Source of the DNA: Planctomycetota bacterium
GTDB lineage: Bacteria; Planctomycetota; UBA1135; GCA-002686595
Length of the DNA stretch: 12,301 bases
Direction: 5' to 3'
Assembly (NCBI GenBank): GCA_022447405.1
Contig: JAKVCE010000037.1
Location: 1-12,301 of the forward strand
The translations under genes were made by a program, and so were the position numbers. Within the stretch, counting starts at the first letter, position 1. The number at the start of each line of letters is the position of its first letter. The notes under the pieces are model-generated. The model had not been told where the DNA came from. It saw only the letters and a list, made by a program, of their open reading frames with translations, and ran no database searches. Of this stretch, positions 6,104 to 12,268 are shown piece by piece.

Positions 6104-7753
6104 ATGATCAGCTCAGTCCTCCTGCCGCTCCTCCTCGCTCCCGCTCCGCTCTGGCCCCTCCAAGACGAGGCCGCCGCGGAAGAGGCCCCCCAAGAAGAGC
6201 CGCTCAACATCGGGCACTTGCGCTCATCCTTGCGGCTCGCGGCGCTCGAGTTCACGGACGATGAGTTGAAGCAGATGCTCGACTCGGCGCAGGGGCAGAT
6301 CGACAGCATCGAGGCGATGCGGCTCGTGCCCATCGGGAACGGGGACGCGCCCCTGAACACCTTCCTGCCGATCCGGAGGACGGCTCCCCCGCTGCCGGAG
6401 CTCGCGCCCATTGTCCTGCCCGAGGTCGAGCGACCTGAGAACTTGAGCGAGCTCTACTTCGCGGACATCCCCACCCTCGCCTCGCTCATCAAGAGCCGGA
6501 AGGTGAGTTGCCTGGAGCTCGTCGACCTCTTCACCGAGCGCCTCAAGGAGAAGGACGCGGAGCTCCACTTCCTCATCACCCTCACGACGGAGCGCGCGAT
6601 CAAGAACGCGCGCATCCTCGACGCCGAGCTCGCCGCGGGGACATACCGCGGGCTCCTCCACGGCATCCCGTGGGGAGCGAAGGACCTCCTGACCGTCAGC
6701 AGCTACCCGACGACCTGGGGCGCAGCGCCCTTCAAAGACCGCTACCTCCACGAGGACGCGGAGGTCGTCACGCGCCTCGACGCGGCGGGCGCGAACCTCA
6801 TCGCCAAGCTCACCTTGGGCGCGCTCGCCATGGGCGATGTCTGGTACGGCGAGACGACGCGCAACCCCTGGAACCCCGAGGAGGGCTCGAGCGGTTCGTC
6901 TGCGGGCTCGGCCTCGGCGACGGCGGCGGGCTGCATCCCCTTCGCGATCGGCACGGAGACCCTGGGCTCCATCGTCTCCCCCTCCACGCGCTGCGGGAAC
7001 TCCTCGCTGCGCCCCTCCTTCGGCCGAGTGCCGCGCACCGGCGCGATGGCGCTCTCCTGGTCGATGGACAAGATCGGCCCGATGGCGAGGAGCGCCCAAG
7101 ACTGCGCCATCGTCTTTGAGGCGATCGCCGGCAAATCAGCGAGCGACCCCTCCGCCCTCGACATCCCCGCGCCCCCGGCGGGCACCGCCGACGTGACGGG
7201 TTGGACCGTGGGCTACCTGAAGATGGAGCGCCGCTCGAACGAGGACTACGCCCAGGTGCTCAAGGAGCTCCAAGAGATGGGCTGCAAGCTGAAGGCCATC
7301 AAGGTCCCGGAGTACCCGGTCTGGTCCATGCTCGTGCTCCTCATGGCCGAGGCAGCGAGCGCCTTCGATGAGTTCACGCGCGACAATGTCGACGACCAAT
7401 TGGTCTCACAAGACAAGGACGCCTGGCCCAACGCCCTGCGCGCCGCGCGCCTCATCCCCGCCGTCGACTACATCCGCGCCGACCGTCTGCGCGGCCCCGC
7501 CTCCCGCGACCTCGAGGCTGTGCTCTCCACCGTCGATGTCTTCTGCCACCCCAACTTCGCCGACGACTACCTGCCGCTCTCCAACTACACCGGCCACCCC
7601 ACCGTCGTCTGCCCGGGGCCGTTCTCCGAAGAGGACGGACAACCCACGAGCGTCAGCTTCTCAACGCGCCTCCACGATGACGCCCGCGCCCTCGCGCTCG
7701 CTGCTGCTTGGCAGGGGTTCACCGCGTACCACAAGCGACACCCTGGGGAATAA
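6104..7753 (+). CDS. Exported amidase-signature family hydrolase
   Basis: This 549-residue protein is an amidase-signature (AS, PF01425) enzyme, which hydrolyses carboxamides through a Ser-cisSer-Lys triad. All three residues are visible: K193 (GIPWGAKDLLT), cis-Ser S265 (EGSSGSSAGSASA) and nucleophile S289 (GTETLGSIVSPS), with the 24-residue Ser-Ser spacing typical of the family. The ATG at 6104 begins MISSVLLPLLLAPAP, a short signal-like hydrophobic segment, followed by an acidic, Ala/Glu/Pro-rich linker and about 90 residues of N-terminal extension before the catalytic domain (about 122-545). This argues for an exported hydrolase and against GatA, the cytoplasmic glutamyl-tRNA amidotransferase subunit, which would also have gatB/gatC partners. 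The frame stays open far upstream of 6104, but that stretch is antisense to PSD1. The gene is divergent from PSD1 and its substrate is unknown. FTCD starts 55 bp downstream, so co-transcription is possible. Confidence 0.88.
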   Translation: MISSVLLPLLLAPAPLWPLQDEAAAEEAPQEEPLNIGHLRSSLRLAALEFTDDELKQMLDSAQGQIDSIEAMRLVPIGNGDAPLNTFLPIRRTAPPLPELAPIVLPEVERPENLSELYFADIPTLASLIKSRKVSCLELVDLFTERLKEKDAELHFLITLTTERAIKNARILDAELAAGTYRGLLHGIPWGAKDLLTVSSYPTTWGAAPFKDRYLHEDAEVVTRLDAAGANLIAKLTLGALAMGDVWYGETTRNPWNPEEGSSGSSAGSASATAAGCIPFAIGTETLGSIVSPSTRCGNSSLRPSFGRVPRTGAMALSWSMDKIGPMARSAQDCAIVFEAIAGKSASDPSALDIPAPPAGTADVTGWTVGYLKMERRSNEDYAQVLKELQEMGCKLKAIKVPEYPVWSMLVLLMAEAASAFDEFTRDNVDDQLVSQDKDAWPNALRAARLIPAVDYIRADRLRGPASRDLEAVLSTVDVFCHPNFADDYLPLSNYTGHPTVVCPGPFSEEDGQPTSVSFSTRLHDDARALALAAAWQGFTAYHKRHPGE

Positions 7754-7756
7754 CCG

Positions 7757-7762
7757 TAAACT
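7757..7762 (+). promoter_or_regulatory. Possible -10 element ahead of FTCD
   Basis: TAAACT lies immediately after the amidase stop, in a locally AT-rich patch, matching TATAAT at 4 of 6 positions. It would give a leader of about 40 nt for the FTCD gene. No good -35 is visible, so FTCD may instead be read through from the amidase promoter. Confidence 0.25.
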
Positions 7763-7808
7763 GGCCACTCGAGAGAGGCACAAAGCCCTCAAGAACCCAA
7801 GAGCAGAC

Positions 7809-9491
7809 ATGAAGCGACTGATCGAGTGTGTCCCCAACTTCAGCGAGGGGAGAGATATGGCGGTGATCCAGGCGATCACCGACGCCGTCGAGGCCGTGGA
7901 CGGGGTGAAGCTCCTCGACGTGGATCCGGGCGCGGCGACGAACCGCACCGTGGTCACCTTCGCGGGTGAGCCCGAGGACGTCATCGAGGCAGCCGTCGTC
8001 GCTGGGAAGAAGGCGGCCGAGCTCATCGACATGTCAAAGCACACGGGCGAGCACCCGCGCTTTGGGTGCATGGATGTCTGCCCCCTCGTCCCCATCGCGG
8101 GCGTCAGCATGGAGGAGTGCGCGGAGTACGCGCGCGCCTTAGCGAAGCGGCTCGGCGAAGAGGCTGGCCTCACGATCTACTGCTATGAGGCCGCCGCGCT
8201 CAAAGAGGAGCGCCAGAACCTCGCCGTCGTCCGCGCCGGTGAATACGAGGGCCTGCAAGAGAGGCTCAGCGATCCCGAGTGGGCGCCCGACTTCGGGCCC
8301 GCCACCTTCAACGCGAGGTCGGGCGCGACAGCTGTTAGCGCGCGCGACTTCCTCGTGGCCTACAACGTCAACCTGAACACCACCTCCACGCGGCGCGCGA
8401 ACGCCATCGCCTTCGACGTCCGCGAGAAGGGACGCAAGAAGCGCGAGGGCTGCCCCCTCACCGGGCCCATCGTCAAAGACGAGGACGGGAACGAGGTCTG
8501 GATCCCCGGCGCGCTCGAGTGCGTGAAGGGCATCGGCTGGTTCATCGAGGAGTACGGGGTCGCCCAGATCTCCATGAACCTCACGAACGTCTCCGTCACG
8601 CCGACGCACGTCGCCTTCGACACCTGCGTCGAGAAGTCCCAAGCGCGCGGGATCCGCGTCACCGGCTCGGAGATCGTCGGGCTCGTCCCGCTTGAGGCGA
8701 TGCTCGACGCGGGGCGCTACTTCCTGCGCAAGCAGAAGCGCTCCACCGGCGTCAGCGACCGCGACCTCATCCACATCGCCGTGAAGTCCATGGGCCTCGA
8801 CGAGCTCGCGCCCTTCGACCCCGACAAGAAGATCATCGAGTACGTCCTGCGCGGTGAGCTGGGCGGCAGGCTCGTCGACCGCACCATGGAGGGCTTCACG
8901 CACGAGACCGCGTCCGAGTCCGTCGCGCCCGGCGGCGGCTCCGTCGCCGCGGCGGTCGGCGCCTTGGGCGCAGCCCTCGGCACGATGGTCGCCAACCTCT
9001 CGAGCCACAAGCGCGGGTGGGACGAGCGCTGGGAAGAGTTCAGCGAGTGGGCCGAGAAGGGCAAGGCGTGTCACGAAGAGCTCTTGGCCCTCGTCGACGC
9101 TGACACCGACGCCTTCAACGAGATCATGGCTGCCTTCGGGCTCCCCAACTCAACGGATGAGGAGCAGGCCGAGCGCGCCGCGGCCATCGAGGCCGCGACG
9201 GTGAAGGCCATCGAGGTCCCCTACCGGACCATGGAGGTCTCCCTCCAGTCGATGGAGGTCATCGAGGCGATGGCTGAGATCGGGCTGCCGGCCTCTGCCT
9301 CGGACGCTGGGGTCGCGGCCCTCTGCGCGAGGACCGCCGTCTTGGGCGCGTACCTCAACGTCCTCATCAACGCCAAGGAGCTCACGGACGGCGAGCGGGC
9401 CCGGGGCTTCGTAGAGGGCGGCGGCGCCCTGCGGGACGAGGCCATGGCGCGAGAGGCTGCGGTCCTAGAGACCCTGGCTGAGAAGCTCTGA
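7809..9491 (+). CDS. ftcD: Bifunctional glutamate formimidoyltransferase / formimidoyl-THF cyclodeaminase
   Basis: This 560-residue protein fuses two folate enzymes, as in animal FTCD (about 540 residues). The N-terminal part (about 1-325) transfers the formimino group of N-formimino-L-glutamate, from histidine degradation, to tetrahydrofolate. It contains the conserved N-terminus CVPNFSEGRD, the catalytic-histidine motif KHTGEHPRFG with His82 (same number as the pig enzyme as I recall), and VNLNTTSTRRANAIA. The C-terminal cyclodeaminase (PF04961, about 345-560) closes the ring to 5,10-methenyl-THF and releases ammonia; it shows the glycine-rich segment SVAPGGGSVAAAVGALG (371-387), an ADTDAF motif (431-436) and SASDAGVAALCARTAV (496-511). 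Both halves look intact and the enzyme should be cytoplasmic. The ATG at 7809 is supported by the family N-terminus and by a weak AAGAG five bases upstream. The frame is open further upstream, but that overlaps the amidase gene. No hutH, hutU or hutI is adjacent. Confidence 0.95.
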   Translation: MKRLIECVPNFSEGRDMAVIQAITDAVEAVDGVKLLDVDPGAATNRTVVTFAGEPEDVIEAAVVAGKKAAELIDMSKHTGEHPRFGCMDVCPLVPIAGVSMEECAEYARALAKRLGEEAGLTIYCYEAAALKEERQNLAVVRAGEYEGLQERLSDPEWAPDFGPATFNARSGATAVSARDFLVAYNVNLNTTSTRRANAIAFDVREKGRKKREGCPLTGPIVKDEDGNEVWIPGALECVKGIGWFIEEYGVAQISMNLTNVSVTPTHVAFDTCVEKSQARGIRVTGSEIVGLVPLEAMLDAGRYFLRKQKRSTGVSDRDLIHIAVKSMGLDELAPFDPDKKIIEYVLRGELGGRLVDRTMEGFTHETASESVAPGGGSVAAAVGALGAALGTMVANLSSHKRGWDERWEEFSEWAEKGKACHEELLALVDADTDAFNEIMAAFGLPNSTDEEQAERAAAIEAATVKAIEVPYRTMEVSLQSMEVIEAMAEIGLPASASDAGVAALCARTAVLGAYLNVLINAKELTDGERARGFVEGGGALRDEAMAREAAVLETLAEKL

Positions 9492-9529
9492 GAGCCAAAA
9501 AAACGGTCTCTTCACCCCTTGTGAGCCTG

Positions 9530-9556
9530 TTCTTGGGATTCCAAGGGTCTGTTTCC
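9530..9556 (+). terminator. Possible weak terminator after FTCD
   Basis: CTTGG (9532-9536) and CCAAG (9541-9545) form a 5-bp stem with a 4-nt loop, extendable by two G-T wobbles, followed by the T-rich GTCTGTTTCC. It starts about 40 nt after the FTCD stop. The stem is short, so confidence is low. Confidence 0.3.
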
Positions 9557-9579
9557 TACGCCCACAAGCGACCAGACCC
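9545..9579. repeat. Inverted repeat between FTCD and the sulfatase-like gene
   Basis: GGGTCTG (9545-9551) is complementary to CAGACCC (9573-9579) around a 21-nt loop, and it would compete with the preceding small hairpin. It lies just before an AT-richer patch (9580-9592) that could hold the sulfatase promoter, so an operator role is as possible as a terminator role. Confidence 0.3.
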
Positions 9580-9636
9580 GATAGAGATTAGTGCCACGGC
9601 GGCCCCAAGGGGGGCGCCTGGCTCCACGCCAGCCCC

Positions 9637-11040
9637 ATGACCTCCCTCCAAGATCGCCTCCTCCGCCCTCTCCAGCGGCGCAAGAGCCTCAGCTTCGGCT
9701 TCGCGGCCACCCTCGCCATCTGCCTCGGTCTCGCCTCATCCTGCGGCGAAGAGCCTCGCGAGGGACCGCCCTCGGTGATCCTCATCTCCCTCGACACGCT
9801 GCGCGCAGACCACGTCGGCTTCATGGGATATGAGCGCGACACGACGCCCTTCCTCGATGAGGTCGCGCAGGAGTCGATGGTCTTCGACCGCGCCTACACC
9901 ACGATGTCGTGGACGCTCATCGCGCACATGAGCTTGATGACGGGGATGTACCCGTCCCAGCACAAGGTCTGGAAGGACGACTCCGTCTTGCCCGAGTCCA
10001 TCCCGACGATCACGCAGAAGCTCAAAGAGCGCGGCTACCACACGATGGGCTTCCACTACCCCGGCTGGCTCAACCCCTCTTATGGCTTCGGCCGGGACTT
10101 CGACGTCTACAGGAAGCACAACAACGTCATCCAAGCGGGCGCGCACATCCGCGAGGCGATGGCGAACAGGCCGAAGGACAAGCCCTACTTCCTCTTCATC
10201 CACCTCTTCGACATCCACAACGGCTTCTTGGACAAGAAGCCTGGTCGCCTCTACACGGCGCCGGCGCCTTACGACGAGATGTTCATGGAGGATGCGAACG
10301 AGCTCTTGGCGGAGACGCGGCCTTTCGAGCTCTGGAACATGGCGACCCACGGCCTGACCCTGGACCAGCACGACGCGGTCGTCGCGCAGTACGACGGCGG
10401 CATCCGCTGGGTCGATGACGAGCTTAGGGGCTGGGTCGAGGAGTGGCGTGAAGACGGCGCATACGACGACGCGCTCTTCATCGTGAGCTCGGACCACGGC
10501 GAGGGCCTCGCGCAGCGCCGCAAGAGATACTCCGGTCACGGCGACACCTATGAGGAGGGGTTGCACGTGCCGCTGCTCATGCGCTTCCCTGACGGCTTGA
10601 ACGCCGGCGTGCGCGTCCCGGAGATGGTCAGCCAAGTGGACATCGTCCCGACCGTTCTCGACTACCTGAACTACCCTGACGACGAGCGCTATCCGGGATA
10701 CTCGCTCCTGCGCGGGCGACCGAAGGACGCCCTCCTTGTCGCTGAGAAGTCGACGATCGAGGTCTATTACCAGTGGCCTTACAAGCTCGTGCGAAAGCGC
10801 GACACAGCGGACGCCAACGGTCACATCACCAACCTCCTCGAGTCTCCCGACGAGAGGGAGAGGATGGACGCCTTGAACAGCGGCCGCGACTACGTGGACA
10901 AGGCGAACGCCCTGAGAGCCTTCGCTGACTCCCAGATGGAGTCCTGGTACATGCCTGACGACGTCGGCAACGCTGGCGCTGGGCCCCTGTCCGCAGAAGA
11001 GCGCAAGGCCCTCGAGGGCTTGGGCTACACCGGCGACTGA
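9637..11040 (+). CDS. Sulfatase-superfamily lipoprotein lacking the formylglycine residue
   Basis: This 467-residue protein belongs to the sulfatase / alkaline-phosphatase superfamily (PF00884). The first 36 residues are a lipoprotein signal: basic start (LLRPLQRRK), hydrophobic core, then LASSC with Cys36, so it is probably membrane-anchored outside the cytoplasm. Family elements are SLDTLRADHVGFMGY (metal Asp53), LMTGMYPSQHKV (100-111), FIHLFDIH (187-194), SSDHGEGL (284-291; Asp286, His287) and GHGDTYEEGLHVPLL (300-314). The sequence ends with EERKALEGLGYTGD, a tail I recall in such proteins. The unusual point is the catalytic loop: where sulfatases have C/S-x-P-x-R, this protein has T93-L-I-A-H97. 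There is no Cys or Ser to become formylglycine, so ordinary sulfatase activity is unlikely; a Thr nucleophile would fit a phosphatase or phosphotransferase-like enzyme. The ATG at 9637 has no good Shine-Dalgarno; an AT-rich GATAGAGATTAGT at 9580-9592 may be the promoter. Confidence 0.88.
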   Translation: MTSLQDRLLRPLQRRKSLSFGFAATLAICLGLASSCGEEPREGPPSVILISLDTLRADHVGFMGYERDTTPFLDEVAQESMVFDRAYTTMSWTLIAHMSLMTGMYPSQHKVWKDDSVLPESIPTITQKLKERGYHTMGFHYPGWLNPSYGFGRDFDVYRKHNNVIQAGAHIREAMANRPKDKPYFLFIHLFDIHNGFLDKKPGRLYTAPAPYDEMFMEDANELLAETRPFELWNMATHGLTLDQHDAVVAQYDGGIRWVDDELRGWVEEWREDGAYDDALFIVSSDHGEGLAQRRKRYSGHGDTYEEGLHVPLLMRFPDGLNAGVRVPEMVSQVDIVPTVLDYLNYPDDERYPGYSLLRGRPKDALLVAEKSTIEVYYQWPYKLVRKRDTADANGHITNLLESPDERERMDALNSGRDYVDKANALRAFADSQMESWYMPDDVGNAGAGPLSAEERKALEGLGYTGD

Positions 11041-11058
11041 GCCTGCTCCGGGGAGCGC

Positions 11059-11079
11059 CTGAGGGGTCACGGCCCCCAG
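11059..11079. terminator. Small hairpin between the sulfatase-like and dehydrogenase genes
   Basis: CTG-A-GGGG (11059-11066) pairs with CCCC-CAG (11073-11079) with one bulged A and a 6-nt loop. It lies about 20 nt after the sulfatase-like stop and just before the dehydrogenase start element. No T-tract follows, so it is only a candidate terminator or operator. Confidence 0.3.
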
Positions 11080-11084
11080 AGCGG

Positions 11085-11090
11085 TAGAGT
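11085..11090 (+). promoter_or_regulatory. -10-like element for a possible leaderless dehydrogenase mRNA
   Basis: TAGAGT, six bases (GCGCGC), then ATG at 11097. It fits the TANNNT pattern at the same spacing as the elements before PSD1 and the amidase. No Shine-Dalgarno precedes the start and no clear -35 is seen. Confidence 0.4.
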
Positions 11091-11096
11091 GCGCGC

Positions 11097-12170
11097 ATGT
11101 CGTACGGCCCCGAGTTGCATGAGGACCTCAGCGCGCTGCCTGGCTTGCTCGCGAGTCATGGCCCCTTCCTCCTCGTGCGGGACCCCATCGCGTGGGAGGC
11201 CTCTGGAGCTGCGGCGGCCCTCGGTGACGGGCTCACTGAGCTAGGCGCGGTCCCCTTTGAAGAGCAAGGTGAGTCGCCGTGCTTGGAAGAGATGCAGCGC
11301 GCGGCCGATCGGGCTGGCGCCGAAGGATGTCGTGCGATCGTGGCGGTCGGCGGCGGGACCTCCATCGACACGGCCAAGGGCGCGGCCTGGTGCCTAGCTG
11401 GTGGAGCGATCGATGCCGCCCCAGCCCCCGACGCCTCTCTCCTCCCCCTCTTCGCTGTGCCTACGACAGCAGGGACAGGGAGCGAGGCGACGCACTTCGC
11501 GGTGTGTTGGCACGATGGGGTCAAACACTCCCTCGCCGATCCGCGCCTCAGACCAATGCACGCCATCGTGGACTCTAGCCTGCACTTGTCGCTGCCGCCG
11601 CGGCTGACCGCGACGACAGGGCTCGACGCCTTGTGCCAGTCCCTCGAGTCGCTCTGGGCGCGCGGCGCGACGGACGCCTCCCGCGCCGACGGGACGCAGG
11701 CCGCGCAACTCATCCTCCCCGCGTTGGAGACCGCCGTCACTCAACCGACCCCAGAGTCGCGTCGGCAGATGGCCCGCGGCGCGCACTTCGCGGGGCGCGC
11801 GATCGACGTCTCGAAGACGACGACGCCGCACGCGCTCTCGTATGCTCTCACGCATGATCACGGCGTGCCGCACGGCTTCGCGGTGGCGCTGACCTTCGGC
11901 GCGTCCCTCAAGCTGCGGCACGAGCGCAAAGAGCGACCCTCCGGCACGGACGAGGTGACCGCGCTCCTCGGCGGCTCCCTCGAGGGAGCCCTCTCCCGCC
12001 TTCACGCGCTGCTCAGCTCTTGCAGCGCCCCGACACGTCTCAGGGACGTGGGCGTCGAGCGATCAGACCTCGCCGCCTTAGCCGCCAAGGTGAACCCAGA
12101 GCGCCTCGCGAACGACACCCTCGCGCCTAGCGAAGAGGACCTCCGCGAGGTCCTCCGCTCGAGCTGGTGA
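11097..12170 (+). CDS. Iron-type alcohol dehydrogenase, phosphonoacetaldehyde reductase-like
   Basis: This 357-residue enzyme is a group III metal-dependent (Fe-ADH, PF00465) NAD(P)-dependent alcohol dehydrogenase. The dinucleotide-binding part shows AVGGGTSIDTAK (83-94) and PTTAGTGSEATHF (122-134). The C-terminal metal domain contains TATTGLDALCQSLESLW (171-187), SKTTTPHALSY (239-249) and GVPHGFAVAL (256-265). The expected ligands are Asp177, residue 181, His245 and His259; residue 181 is Gln where most Fe-ADHs have His. The words LPPRLTATTGLDAL-Q-LES and ISK/VSKTT-PHALSY resemble what I remember of phosphonoacetaldehyde reductases (PhpC/HEPD type, making 2-hydroxyethylphosphonate). That subfamily call is a recollection and no phosphonate biosynthesis gene (ppm, ppd) is in the window, so a general aldehyde reductase remains possible. 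It is cytoplasmic, with no signal peptide. The 3' half carries two unusually perfect palindromes. Start ATG 11097 is supported by the start of recognisable Fe-ADH sequence and the hexamer at 11085-11090. Confidence 0.88.
   Translation: MSYGPELHEDLSALPGLLASHGPFLLVRDPIAWEASGAAAALGDGLTELGAVPFEEQGESPCLEEMQRAADRAGAEGCRAIVAVGGGTSIDTAKGAAWCLAGGAIDAAPAPDASLLPLFAVPTTAGTGSEATHFAVCWHDGVKHSLADPRLRPMHAIVDSSLHLSLPPRLTATTGLDALCQSLESLWARGATDASRADGTQAAQLILPALETAVTQPTPESRRQMARGAHFAGRAIDVSKTTTPHALSYALTHDHGVPHGFAVALTFGASLKLRHERKERPSGTDEVTALLGGSLEGALSRLHALLSSCSAPTRLRDVGVERSDLAALAAKVNPERLANDTLAPSEEDLREVLRSSW
11973..11990. repeat. Perfect 18-bp palindrome inside the dehydrogenase gene
   Basis: GGCTCCCTCGAGGGAGCC is identical to its own reverse complement, centred on TCGA. 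It encodes Gly-Ser-Leu-Glu-Gly-Ala. It may be a by-product of GC-rich codon choice, or a protein-binding or cruciform-forming site. Confidence 0.6.
12135..12155. repeat. Perfect 9-bp hairpin at the end of the dehydrogenase gene
   Basis: GAGGACCTC (12135-12143) and GAGGTCCTC (12147-12155) form a perfect stem with the 3-nt loop CGC, ending 12 nt before the TGA. It lies within the last codons (EDLREVL). A 3'-end stabiliser or terminator role is conceivable, but there is no U-tract. Confidence 0.55.
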
Positions 12171-12257
12171 CCGGGCCCCTCCCTCCCCTCGAGGTCGCTC
12201 CCGCGCCCAGACGGAATCGAGTATCCTGCTCTCTCCGAGCCCGCTTGACCCTCCTTT

Positions 12258-12263
12258 GGAGAG
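12258..12263 (+). promoter_or_regulatory. Shine-Dalgarno of the right-edge gene
   Basis: GGAGAG lies five bases before ATG at 12269. A possible -10, TATCCT, is at 12222-12227, which would give a leader of about 35 nt. This start therefore differs from the leaderless-type starts nearby. Confidence 0.55.
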
Positions 12264-12268
12264 ACCAC

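Noticed and set aside
6104..7753. Amidase as GatA of the tRNA amidotransferase.
   Set aside because: It has a signal-like N-terminus and a long N-terminal extension, and neither gatB nor gatC is adjacent.
7368..7808. In-frame upstream extension of FTCD overlapping the amidase gene.
   Set aside because: The extension is a Ser/Thr/Pro/Arg-rich out-of-frame reading of the amidase; the conserved FTCD N-terminus begins exactly at ATG 7809.
8139..9074. 311-codon minus-strand frame opposite FTCD.
   Set aside because: It is a compositional shadow of a strongly conserved enzyme on the other strand.
9497..9503. Run of seven A after the FTCD stop as a minus-strand terminator tail.
   Set aside because: No minus-strand gene ends here and no adjacent stable stem was found.
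9736..11070. 444-codon minus-strand frame opposite the sulfatase-like gene.
   Set aside because: It is an antisense shadow of biased composition with no domain; the plus-strand gene has a lipobox and superfamily motifs.
12158..12193. Paired CTCGAG sites flanking the dehydrogenase stop codon as a terminator stem.
   Set aside because: Each CTCGAG is itself a palindrome, the stem would be only 6 bp with a 24-nt loop and there is no U-tract, so chance is the simpler explanation.
12245..12250. TTGACC as a -35 box for the right-edge gene.
   Set aside because: It lies only 18 bases before the ATG, leaving no room for a -10 and a leader containing the Shine-Dalgarno.
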